NCBI GenBank assembly: GCA_052400625.1
Contig: JBQTGH010000010.1
DNA from: Thermophagus sp052400625
GTDB lineage: Bacteria > Bacteroidota > Bacteroidia > Bacteroidales > Marinilabiliaceae
Length of the DNA: 64,000 nucleotides
Strand: one strand, 5' to 3'
This document shows positions 38,164-46,684 of this stretch, piece by piece. The number at the start of each line of letters is the position of its first letter. Position 1 is the stretch's first letter. The translations under genes were made by a program, and so were the position numbers. A model generated the notes under the pieces. It was not told where the DNA came from and did not search any database. It saw nothing but the letters and a program-made list of their open reading frames with translations.

Positions 38164-39582
38164 ATGCGAACAGGGTTCAATACTATATACTGTTTTTTAT
38201 TGATTCCATTGCTCTTTTGTGGATGTGTGGAGAGTAAGCCTGAAAAAGAGCGGATGAATGTTCTTTACATCTATTCTGATGATTTAAACGATTGGAATAG
38301 TGTACTGGAAGGACATCCTCAGGCAATCACTCCTAACATTGATCGTCTGGCAAAGAAATCTGTTGTCTTTACCAATGCCCATTGTCCGTCTCCATTATGT
38401 AATGCATCACGGGCATCTACTTTGACCGGGTATTATCCTTTTAAGACAGGAGTATATACCAATGCACAAAATTTCAGGAAAAATGGTGAAACAGAAGATG
38501 CTGTAACACTTCCTCAATACTTCAGTGCGAATGGTTACCACAGTATTGCAGCCGGAAAGGTGTTTCATCATCCCAGGGGAGCCGGAGAGAAGCCCGCTGA
38601 GTTGAGTGATTCGCAGTCGTGGGACGAAGAATGGGTGGGTCATGTAGGAACCAGATCCCCGAAACCTTTCCCGGAACCAAAGATAAAACTTCCTGGAGAT
38701 GATTTCTTTGGTAAACATTTTGTATGGGGAGCATGTCCCGAAGAGTTAGAAGAGACTCATGATTATCAGTTAACAAGATACATCTCAGATTTTCTCGGGA
38801 AAAACCATGAAAAGCCTTTTTTTGCAGCTTGCGGGATATTCAGGCCTCACTTACCATGGTTCGTGCCTCAGGAATTTATCGACATGTATCCCCTTGACGA
38901 AGTCCAATTGCCAAAAGTTTTTCAAGATGACCTGGATGATATTCCGGAAATTGCCAAGGGGTTTATTAAACCACATGTGCAGGATGCTTTGGTAAGACAG
39001 GGAAAATGGAAAGAAGCCGTGAGGGCCTATCTTGCCAGTATTTCTTATGCAGATTATTGTATAGGAATGCTTTTGGATGCACTTGAAAAATCGGATTATG
39101 CTGATAATACGATTGTTGTTCTTTCCGGGGATCATGGCTGGCATTTGGGAGAGAAGAAACACTGGACAAAATTTACCCTTTGGGAAAGAGCCACGAAAAC
39201 TTCTCTCATGATTCATGTTCCGGAAATGTCGGTGGGAGAATGTAAAGCACCGGTTAATTTGATAGATCTCTATCCAACATTAAATGATTTGTGTAATCTG
39301 CCTGTGAAAGGCGATTTACATGGTCATACATTAAGACCCTTGTTGGAAAATCCAAATTCAGCATGGCCATACACGGCTAACACGTGGTTTGGAGATCCCG
39401 GGAATTTCGCTATCAGGGATGCCGATTGGCGGTATATTCATTACAAGGATGGTAGTGAAGAACTCTATAACCATCAGGAAGATCCCAACGAATGGTATAA
39501 TCTTGCCAAATTCCCAAAATATGATGATTTGAAAAAGAAGTTAATAGAAAAATCCGGAGTGCTGGAATTTGTTGAATTTTAA
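38164..39582 (+). CDS. S1 sulfatase, lipoprotein, CxAxR site
   Basis: From ATG 38164 the product starts with a lipoprotein signal (LLFCGCVES). The formylglycine Cys79 lies in LCNASRASTLTGYYP, again with Ala in the third site position. VLYIYSDDLNDWN, AAGKVFHH, GIFRPHLPWFVP and LSGDHGWHLGEK are sulfatase blocks shared with the iduronate-2-sulfatase-like member at 32345. About 472 residues. The next gene begins 12 bp after the stop, so a GH43-sulfatase pair is co-transcribed. Confidence 0.92.
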   Translation: MRTGFNTIYCFLLIPLLFCGCVESKPEKERMNVLYIYSDDLNDWNSVLEGHPQAITPNIDRLAKKSVVFTNAHCPSPLCNASRASTLTGYYPFKTGVYTNAQNFRKNGETEDAVTLPQYFSANGYHSIAAGKVFHHPRGAGEKPAELSDSQSWDEEWVGHVGTRSPKPFPEPKIKLPGDDFFGKHFVWGACPEELEETHDYQLTRYISDFLGKNHEKPFFAACGIFRPHLPWFVPQEFIDMYPLDEVQLPKVFQDDLDDIPEIAKGFIKPHVQDALVRQGKWKEAVRAYLASISYADYCIGMLLDALEKSDYADNTIVVLSGDHGWHLGEKKHWTKFTLWERATKTSLMIHVPEMSVGECKAPVNLIDLYPTLNDLCNLPVKGDLHGHTLRPLLENPNSAWPYTANTWFGDPGNFAIRDADWRYIHYKDGSEELYNHQEDPNEWYNLAKFPKYDDLKKKLIEKSGVLEFVEF

Positions 39583-39594
39583 ATTTTAAATGAA

Positions 39595-40635
39595 ATGCGC
39601 GAATTAATCCTGTTATTAGTAATAGTGCTGACAATTAGTGGTTGTTCTGAACCTAAAACAGTCTTTGGATACCAAAATCCTATTCACGAAGGTCTCCAGA
39701 CAGGTATCCGGGATGCTCAGATCTTTCAGGATGATGATGGGAAGTTTTATTTGATGGGCACATCCGCTCCTTTCTGGCCAAGAGAAGGGAAGTCTCCGGG
39801 TATCAAAATATATTCATCCGATTCCATTACCGGGTGGGAGTTTGAGAAGTTGCTGATTGACCGTTCTGAACTAGATTCCTGCGGATGGTACCTGGATCGC
39901 TTTTGGGCACCTGAGATTCATAAATTACGGGGCAAATACTATCTCCTATTCAATAGTCTTAATGAGACCTATGATTGTTCTCCCAGTAAACACCTGAAGG
40001 GATTTGTTGCCGTGTCGGATAGCATTCTTGGAGAGTACAAGGTCTTGAAAGACGGGAAACCCTTGATGAATGGTAATGATCTTACCTTTTTTGAAGATGA
40101 TAACGGTAAAATCTATGCATTTAATAATGGAAGTGGAGAAATTAAAGGAGGAGAGCTAAATCTTGAAAAAATGGAAATTATCGGGACTCCTGAAATTTGT
40201 TTTACTGTTGGGGATAGTGCTGCCGGTGACTGGGATCATGTAGGCATAGAAGGGGCTTATGTTATTAAAGAGAAGGATACCTATTATATGTTTTATTCAT
40301 CCTGGTCAAGAGGCTATGAAATTGGCTATGCCACAGCCAAACATCCCTTGGGGCCATGGTCTAAATTTGAAGGAAATCCTATCTATGGAGCTCAAAGTAA
40401 AGCTGCATGCAAAAGATTTGGGTCTGTATATTCGGGAGATCCTGATAGTCCCTGGCAGGCTGTCGGACACAATGAAGTGTTTACAGGACCGGATGGAAGG
40501 CGATGGATCTCCTGTCATGGTATCCTCAAGGGGGAGAATCAACAGCCGGGACTGGTAATTGATCCGTTTGAGATTATTGACGGAAAAATAATCATTGAGG
40601 GGCCAACTCATGAGGAACAGGTAATTTATTACTAA
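39595..40635 (+). CDS. GH43-like lipoprotein glycosidase
   Basis: A 346-residue propeller protein with lipobox (LTISGCSEP). Candidate catalytic residues in GH43 order are Asp in GIRDAQIFQDDDG, Asp in GNDLTFFEDDNG and Glu in GIEGAYVIK; FWAPEIH is the usual motif between them. Single domain, no C-terminal sandwich. It follows the lipoprotein sulfatase by 12 bp, so both are likely to work side by side on the membrane surface facing the periplasm or outside. Confidence 0.82.
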   Translation: MRELILLLVIVLTISGCSEPKTVFGYQNPIHEGLQTGIRDAQIFQDDDGKFYLMGTSAPFWPREGKSPGIKIYSSDSITGWEFEKLLIDRSELDSCGWYLDRFWAPEIHKLRGKYYLLFNSLNETYDCSPSKHLKGFVAVSDSILGEYKVLKDGKPLMNGNDLTFFEDDNGKIYAFNNGSGEIKGGELNLEKMEIIGTPEICFTVGDSAAGDWDHVGIEGAYVIKEKDTYYMFYSSWSRGYEIGYATAKHPLGPWSKFEGNPIYGAQSKAACKRFGSVYSGDPDSPWQAVGHNEVFTGPDGRRWISCHGILKGENQQPGLVIDPFEIIDGKIIIEGPTHEEQVIYY

Positions 40636-40785
40636 CGAGGGAGTAGTGGTGTGTTGGCTAAGAGAACCTATTCTAAAGAATTATGCTGACACCATAACAT
40701 TGGGTATTGGACACCCTTTGATGATATTGATGCAAACGTCAACAAGGAAAACAGGAAGACAAAAATGAACTGAAAAAAATGTAGT

Positions 40786-42690
40786 ATGAGGTCTTCAAAA
40801 CTGGTAGGGTGGATTCGAAATCTTCCTTTAAAAATAAAAATTCCCGTTTTGCTTTTTGTGGGAATTGGCATTGTGTATTCTTCAATTGTTTACATCATAA
40901 TACGACAAACACGATCCAATGCAGAGGCGGCGGTTCTTCAGTTGAGTAATTCTGAATCATTCAGATTTTCCAACAGTATGAGATCTGTATTAAGTATTGA
41001 TATGGGTACTGCGCGGACTATGGCAAGACTGGTTGCTGAATGGGGTGAATTGGGTAATCCCGGTTTCTCATTTTTCAACACCCAGATCAAAAGACTGGTT
41101 TATTCTCAACCCCGATATGCCGGGACCTATTTGTCCATAGAAAAGCAATATCTGAATGATGACTGGGGAAAGGGTAATCCCGGTCGTGATACTTATTATT
41201 ATTTGCGAGATACCAGCAATCATGTACGGCAAATAAACCTGATTCAAGGAACAGGCGGATATAAGGATTCTCTTTTTGTTAATCATTTAAATAAGAGAAC
41301 AGAGCAATTGTCCAATCCATTTTTTAATGAGGATAATCGTTTAGTTACAAGATTGACTACCTCTGTTTTCCTTCAGGGACAGGGAATCGGAGTTTTTGGA
41401 ATCGATGTATCTCTGGATGAATTGAATTCAATGTTGAAAAACTCGGCCCGGACAGATTATGTTTCTATGCTTTTGTCCAATGACGGAACTATTGCCGGTC
41501 ATTCCAGTTTTGAAAATGTAGGAAAATCATTTGATAAGGTATTTCCCGGTGCAATGGAACGCGAGGTTGTTAAAAAAGCCCTGGAGCAAAAGCAAAATTT
41601 TTCTCTTCGATACCCGATAAACGGAGAACCTTACCAAATCTTTTTTTCCACTTTTAAAATAGGTACCAGTGAATCCTGGTGGGGAGGTGTGGGTGTTCCC
41701 TTATCCGATGTTGAGAAAGAGGCTTCTTCAATGGTTCAGGCATCCTTATTGGTCGGAGTACCCGGTCTTTTGGTTATTTTTTTGATCATCATTCTTGTTG
41801 TGTCCTATATATTGAAGCCCATAAAAACAGTAAAGGATTACACGCATAAGATATCAGAGGGAGAATTAAATCTTGGTTTATCCAATAAGGTTTTGAAATA
41901 CGGAGATGAAATTGGGCAGATGATGTCGTCAATTCATCAAATGGCTTCACGGCTTAATATGTTCGCAAAAGACCTAAACAGAGAGTCAGATGCTGTTATT
42001 GAACAATCTGTTGCCCTCAAGTCAGAATCAGAAAACTTATCTTCCAATTCTTCTCAAATGGCCTCAAATTCAGAGGAAATAAGTTCTGTAATAGAAGAGA
42101 TAGAAAGTAATATTAATCAGAGTAAAGAGAATGCTTCCAATACTGAGGTTAAATCAAAATTGCTCCTGAAAGAAATAAGGCGTAGCACAGAAGCATATGG
42201 GAAGGTTATGGAAACAATGCAGGGAATGAATGAAAAAATTGCATTGATTAATGATATAGCCAGGCAGACGAATATTCTTTCGTTAAATGCCTCCGTAGAA
42301 GCCGCCCGGGCTGGTGATTATGGACGCGGGTTCGGAGTTGTGGCAACAGAAGTGCGAAAACTCGCAGAAAGGAGTAAAGATGCAGCAGCCTTGATTGAAT
42401 CTTCTATTAAACAAACGTTAAAGGAAGCATCATTGACAAATGATCAACTTAATGCTTTGATCCCAGATATTGAAGAAACTACCGGTCTTGTTCAGGAGAT
42501 CGCTTTTGCTGCAAGTGAACAAAGTATGGGAATTCAGCAAATATCTATTGCTATGAACGATTTAAATAGTGTTACCCAGAAAAATGCATCACTTTCTGAT
42601 GTTCTGCAAAAGCGTTCATTTGAATTGTCGGACAATGCTGCCACTATGAGTCGGGTGGTTAGTTTTTTTCACATGTCCGAAGAAGAGTAA
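40786..42690 (+). CDS. Methyl-accepting chemotaxis protein with Cache-type sensor
   Basis: The 634-residue protein has TM1 at about 19-42, a periplasmic Cache-like sensor of about 280 residues (FGIDVSLDELNSML, then SNDGTIAGHSSF), TM2 at about 325-347, a HAMP linker, and a coiled-coil signalling domain. The hairpin tip INDIARQTNILSLNASVEAARAGDYGRGF at about 487-516 is diagnostic of methyl-accepting receptors. Its place inside a polysaccharide locus suggests a link between glycan or sugar sensing and motility or another kinase output; most Bacteroidota of this type glide or are non-motile. No CheA/CheW is in the window. It starts 150 bp after the GH43 gene and is followed after 32 bp by a small lipoprotein gene. 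Confidence 0.92.
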   Translation: MRSSKLVGWIRNLPLKIKIPVLLFVGIGIVYSSIVYIIIRQTRSNAEAAVLQLSNSESFRFSNSMRSVLSIDMGTARTMARLVAEWGELGNPGFSFFNTQIKRLVYSQPRYAGTYLSIEKQYLNDDWGKGNPGRDTYYYLRDTSNHVRQINLIQGTGGYKDSLFVNHLNKRTEQLSNPFFNEDNRLVTRLTTSVFLQGQGIGVFGIDVSLDELNSMLKNSARTDYVSMLLSNDGTIAGHSSFENVGKSFDKVFPGAMEREVVKKALEQKQNFSLRYPINGEPYQIFFSTFKIGTSESWWGGVGVPLSDVEKEASSMVQASLLVGVPGLLVIFLIIILVVSYILKPIKTVKDYTHKISEGELNLGLSNKVLKYGDEIGQMMSSIHQMASRLNMFAKDLNRESDAVIEQSVALKSESENLSSNSSQMASNSEEISSVIEEIESNINQSKENASNTEVKSKLLLKEIRRSTEAYGKVMETMQGMNEKIALINDIARQTNILSLNASVEAARAGDYGRGFGVVATEVRKLAERSKDAAALIESSIKQTLKEASLTNDQLNALIPDIEETTGLVQEIAFAASEQSMGIQQISIAMNDLNSVTQKNASLSDVLQKRSFELSDNAATMSRVVSFFHMSEEE

Positions 42691-42722
42691 TTTGTTTGAG
42701 TATTTAATAAAATTGAGAAGTT

Positions 42723-43268
42723 ATGAAATTGAAAAGTATTTATTCCCAGTTGGTTTTTTTATCAATATTGCTGTATCTCCCCATAGTGATAAGCGGTTGT
42801 GGTAGTGATGATGGTGAAGAGGAAGTAAAGGATACTGAGAAACCGGTCATCCAGATTACTTCTCCTTCCTCCGGTAAACTATTACGAGCCTTTATCGACC
42901 CTATTCGTGTTGAAGGAACTATTACTGATAATTATGACCTTGCAAGCACCACGATTTCATTGGAATATGTTGGAGAAATGGAATCAGCTGTTAATGTGGA
43001 AAATGAAGAACTCAAAAGTTCGGTTTCCGGTATCGGGGTTCAGGATCAACAGGCTGGTATCTATGATGAGCCGTATAGTTTAGATCCTGTGACGATTGAG
43101 ATTTCCGGTGAATCTTTTTCTTTTCAGGAGGAGTTCCCATTGCCATTTGGTACGAGTCCTGTTCCATACGATGTAAAATTCGGTAAGTACAAATTGATTT
43201 TTGAAGCAGAGGATGCTGCCGGCAATATAGCAGATCCTGTTTCTGTTGAAATAAAAATTGGTCAGTAA
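42723..43268 (+). CDS. Ig-like (DUF4625-type) lipoprotein, 181 aa
   Basis: The signal ends in the lipobox VISGCGSD followed by an acidic linker (DDGEEEVKDTEKP). The rest (about 45-181) is a beta-sandwich starting KPVIQITSPSSG and ending EDAAGNIADPVSVEI, like the DUF4625/Ig-like lipoproteins found in Bacteroidota PULs. Likely a surface or periplasmic glycan-binding or accessory protein. It lies between the chemoreceptor and two GH43 genes and could bind ligand for either; this is inference. Confidence 0.75.
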   Translation: MKLKSIYSQLVFLSILLYLPIVISGCGSDDGEEEVKDTEKPVIQITSPSSGKLLRAFIDPIRVEGTITDNYDLASTTISLEYVGEMESAVNVENEELKSSVSGIGVQDQQAGIYDEPYSLDPVTIEISGESFSFQEEFPLPFGTSPVPYDVKFGKYKLIFEAEDAAGNIADPVSVEIKIGQ

Positions 43269-43301
43269 TAATATTATTGTATTCAAATAACATATTGCGC
43301 T

Positions 43302-44927
43302 ATGAAGATGATATTAAGAAAATATAATTCATTCCTTCTTTTATTTATTGCTTTTTGTGTTACCCCCGTGGTGGCTCAAATTCCGCCGGAAAAATTTGAA
43401 AACCCTGTTATTTCCGGTTTTCACCCGGATCCCAGTATTTGCCGTGTAGGTGATGATTATTATTTGGTCAATTCCAGTTTTGAGTGGTTTCCCGGCTTGC
43501 CCATTTATCATAGCAAGGATCTTGTAAATTGGGAATTGATCAGTTATGGTCTGACACGGCCGGATCAGGTAGAATTGCCCGAAGGGTTGCCTGATTCACG
43601 AGGCATATATGCACCTGCGATTAAGTATCATGACGGGCGTTTTTATATTATCACCACCTGCGTTGGATGCAATCGAAATTTCTATATTACTGCGACTGAT
43701 CCCAAAGGGCCCTGGTCGGATCCGGTCTGGTTATCCTCACCAGGAATAGATCCGTCTTTGTTTTGGGACGACGATGGCACTTGTTATTACGTGGGACATG
43801 CAAATATTTCGGGAAAGAATGAATGGCCCAATAAAAATGGTGTCTGGATTCAACAAATAGATCTTGAAAGCGGAAAGCTCTTAGGAGAAAGAAAACAACT
43901 TACCCATGGGCACGCCAAGAATGCCCGATGGACCGAGGGGCCTCATATTTATAAGATTGACAATACTTATGTTTTGTTCGTAGCAGAAGGAGGAACGGGC
44001 TTTCATCATTCTGTGACAGCCCATCACAGTGATAATGTTTTGGGGCCATATATTCCATATCATTCAAATCCTATCCTGACTCATCGTCATTTAGGGACAG
44101 ATTATCCTATACATTCTGTCGGACATACCGATATTGTGCAGACGCAAAATGGAGATTGGTGGGCTGTAATGCTTGGGAAAAGAAAGTATCAGGGCTTTAC
44201 ACTTTTGGGTAGGGAAACTTTTTTAACACCCATAAAATTTGAAAAGCAGGAAGGAATTCCCACTCCTGTTTTTAACCCGGGAATAGGACGTTTGCTTGAT
44301 GAGCAGACCAGACCAGACTTGCCATGGACGCCTGTAGCAGGGAATTATTCTTTAGATGATTTTAATTCAGATGAATTGGCTTTGTATTGGAATTTTCTGC
44401 GAACGCCAAATGAGAAATGGTATTCACTTGACAATGGAAAATTGGATGTTGAATTGCGTCCGGAGGTCCTGGATAGTCTTGTGAATCCTTCTTTTATTGG
44501 CCGAAGGATTACAGATCATCAGTTTATTGCAACCACCAAGGTGAATTTTGATGCACGAAATAAAAATGAAGAAGCAGGGATAGCTATCTATCGAACCAGC
44601 AAGAGTTATGTATGCATTGTTAAAACAAGGAATGAGCTGATTTTAAAACGAGTGGATGCTCAAGGAAGTCATGAAGTTGCACGAGTTGACTGGAAAGAAG
44701 ACGAGGTTATTCTTCAGGCCGAAACAAATGGTTTAGATCTTATATTTAAATACGGAAATTCAATTCAAAATCTTAAACGCATTGGAGATAGTCAACCTCT
44801 TGAAATGATTTCTGATGAAAAAGTTGGTGGTTTTAACGGACCATATATCGGAATGTACGCCACATCCAATGGTTTAGTTTCCAGAAATGAAGCCTCTTTT
44901 GATTGGTTTGAATATTTGGGTAAATAG
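43302..44927 (+). CDS. GH43 xylosidase/arabinofuranosidase-type enzyme
   Basis: A 541-residue exported enzyme (signal ending TPVVAQ). The propeller domain (about 25-335) shows Asp43 (HPDPSI), Asp150 (GIDPSLFWDDDG) and Glu212 (WTEGPHIYK) as base, pKa modulator and acid. A concanavalin-like C-terminal domain (about 345-540, YSLDDFNSDELALYWNF) is that of the beta-xylosidase-type GH43 group. Predicted to release pentose from non-reducing ends. It stands 8 bp before a close paralogue; together they look like a tandem duplication with divergence. Confidence 0.92.
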   Translation: MKMILRKYNSFLLLFIAFCVTPVVAQIPPEKFENPVISGFHPDPSICRVGDDYYLVNSSFEWFPGLPIYHSKDLVNWELISYGLTRPDQVELPEGLPDSRGIYAPAIKYHDGRFYIITTCVGCNRNFYITATDPKGPWSDPVWLSSPGIDPSLFWDDDGTCYYVGHANISGKNEWPNKNGVWIQQIDLESGKLLGERKQLTHGHAKNARWTEGPHIYKIDNTYVLFVAEGGTGFHHSVTAHHSDNVLGPYIPYHSNPILTHRHLGTDYPIHSVGHTDIVQTQNGDWWAVMLGKRKYQGFTLLGRETFLTPIKFEKQEGIPTPVFNPGIGRLLDEQTRPDLPWTPVAGNYSLDDFNSDELALYWNFLRTPNEKWYSLDNGKLDVELRPEVLDSLVNPSFIGRRITDHQFIATTKVNFDARNKNEEAGIAIYRTSKSYVCIVKTRNELILKRVDAQGSHEVARVDWKEDEVILQAETNGLDLIFKYGNSIQNLKRIGDSQPLEMISDEKVGGFNGPYIGMYATSNGLVSRNEASFDWFEYLGK

Positions 44928-44935
44928 AATTCTTC

Positions 44936-46594
44936 ATGAAAAGAAAAATTATTTCTTTTATTTCGGCACTTTGGGTGGTGCTTTTCGCATCGGCTCAAGT
45001 GCCGGAAACTTTTGAAAATCCGGTAATTCCCGGATTTCATCCAGACCCTTCGATTTGCCGCGTTGGTGAAAATTATTATTTGGTTAATTCAAGCTTTGAA
45101 TGGTATCCAGGCCTTCCCATACACACTTCAACGGATCTTGTTAATTGGGAATTAATAGGGTATGCCATCGATCGTCCGGAAATGTTGGGTGCGAATTTTA
45201 ACTTGTGGGCACCTACCATCCGGTATCACGATGGTAAATATTATATTATATGCACCGAACGACCTGGTATTATTTTCTTTGTTACCGCAGATAATCCCAA
45301 AGGGCCATGGTCTGAACCAGTTTATTTTGATGTAGATAAAAAGATGGTCTCTGCGATTGATCCTTCCTTATTTTGGGATGAAGACGGCACCTGTTGGTTG
45401 GCATCAAACGACCGAAATAAAAGCGGATCAATAAAGCACTGGGTTTGGATTCAAAAGGTAGATTTAAACCCGGTTGAAAGAAACGATCGACTTGAGGCCT
45501 CTTTTACCGGAGACAGAATTTATGTGACGGATGGATCCGGAGTGGGTCCTGATAATTTTGCTGAGGGGCCTCATATTTACAAAAGAGGGGATTATTATTA
45601 TTTAATGATTGCAGAGGGAGGAACCTGGGCAAATCATGCGGTTTCATTCTTGAGGACTAAAAGTCTGGAAGCACCTGTCGAACAGTGGGAGTATCATCCT
45701 GATAACCCTGTTTTAACACATCGCGATAAGTCCTCACCTATTGGTGCTACCGGTCATGCTGATATGGTTGAAACGCAAAATGGTGAGTGGTGGTCTGTTC
45801 ATTTAGGAGTGCGAAAGCAGGATGGAAAACACAAACTTGGTCGGGAAACTTTTCTCGTTCCGGTTGAGTGGAAGAAATATTCAGATGGAAGTTTCTGGCC
45901 GGTATATAATCCTCAGAAGGGAAATATGACACTCATGGAAGATGTACGTCCTGACTTGATATGGAATGCTGATTGTCAGCAAAAATGGCCATGGAAGGAT
46001 GATTTTTACGGTGACCGGCTTGATTTGGCCTGGAACTTTTACAAGACTCCAGCTTCCACTGATTGGTTGAAAACGGAAGATGGTCAGCTTCGAATGAGAT
46101 TACTTGAAAATACAGCTACATCAAGCGATAATTTTGCATTTATTGGCAGAAGGCAACAGCATCACCATTTTAATTTTGAAACAAAAATGGAGTTTCACCC
46201 AGGTGCTGAAAATGAAGTGGCCGGGATTATGGCTTTTATTACTCATAAGAATCATATTCGATTTGAAGTATTCGGGGAGGAAGACCAATATTACAGTCGT
46301 TTGGTTACTGTTGATCAAGGTAAGGAAATTGTTATTGGTGAGTATCCCCTTTATGTGAAAACAGGTGAAGATCTTTTCCTTAAGCTTGAAGCCAGAGGAT
46401 GGGATTTTCAATTCTACGCAGGGGATCATTGCCATTCATTGAAGAGAGTTGGGGAGGTGATTGATGCGAGATTACTTAGTTCTGAAATTGCCAAAGGCTT
46501 TACGGGTAGTTTTGTAGGATTGTATGGCTCCTCTAGCGGGAAGAAAACTGACCAGGAGGTTGTTTTTGATTTTGTGAAATATGCTCCTTATTGA
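44936..46594 (+). CDS. GH43 xylosidase/arabinofuranosidase-type enzyme, tandem paralogue
   Basis: A 552-residue exported enzyme (signal ending FASAQ) with the same two domains as the upstream gene. The catalytic set is in HPDPSI, SAIDPSLFWDEDG and FAEGPHIYK. The N-terminal region (FENPVIPGFHPDPSICRVG) is nearly identical to the paralogue, while the loop after DPSLFWD carries a longer insertion (about 170-205), so specificity may differ. The C-terminal concanavalin-like domain spans about 355-550. Confidence 0.92.
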   Translation: MKRKIISFISALWVVLFASAQVPETFENPVIPGFHPDPSICRVGENYYLVNSSFEWYPGLPIHTSTDLVNWELIGYAIDRPEMLGANFNLWAPTIRYHDGKYYIICTERPGIIFFVTADNPKGPWSEPVYFDVDKKMVSAIDPSLFWDEDGTCWLASNDRNKSGSIKHWVWIQKVDLNPVERNDRLEASFTGDRIYVTDGSGVGPDNFAEGPHIYKRGDYYYLMIAEGGTWANHAVSFLRTKSLEAPVEQWEYHPDNPVLTHRDKSSPIGATGHADMVETQNGEWWSVHLGVRKQDGKHKLGRETFLVPVEWKKYSDGSFWPVYNPQKGNMTLMEDVRPDLIWNADCQQKWPWKDDFYGDRLDLAWNFYKTPASTDWLKTEDGQLRMRLLENTATSSDNFAFIGRRQQHHHFNFETKMEFHPGAENEVAGIMAFITHKNHIRFEVFGEEDQYYSRLVTVDQGKEIVIGEYPLYVKTGEDLFLKLEARGWDFQFYAGDHCHSLKRVGEVIDARLLSSEIAKGFTGSFVGLYGSSSGKKTDQEVVFDFVKYAPY

Positions 46595-46684
46595 GGAGAG
46601 ATTGATTTATAGCTTGTGTCATTTCCCATGTTAAAATCAAATCCATAATAAATTACTTAACAGAATGATGTAATTTTTTAAGCT

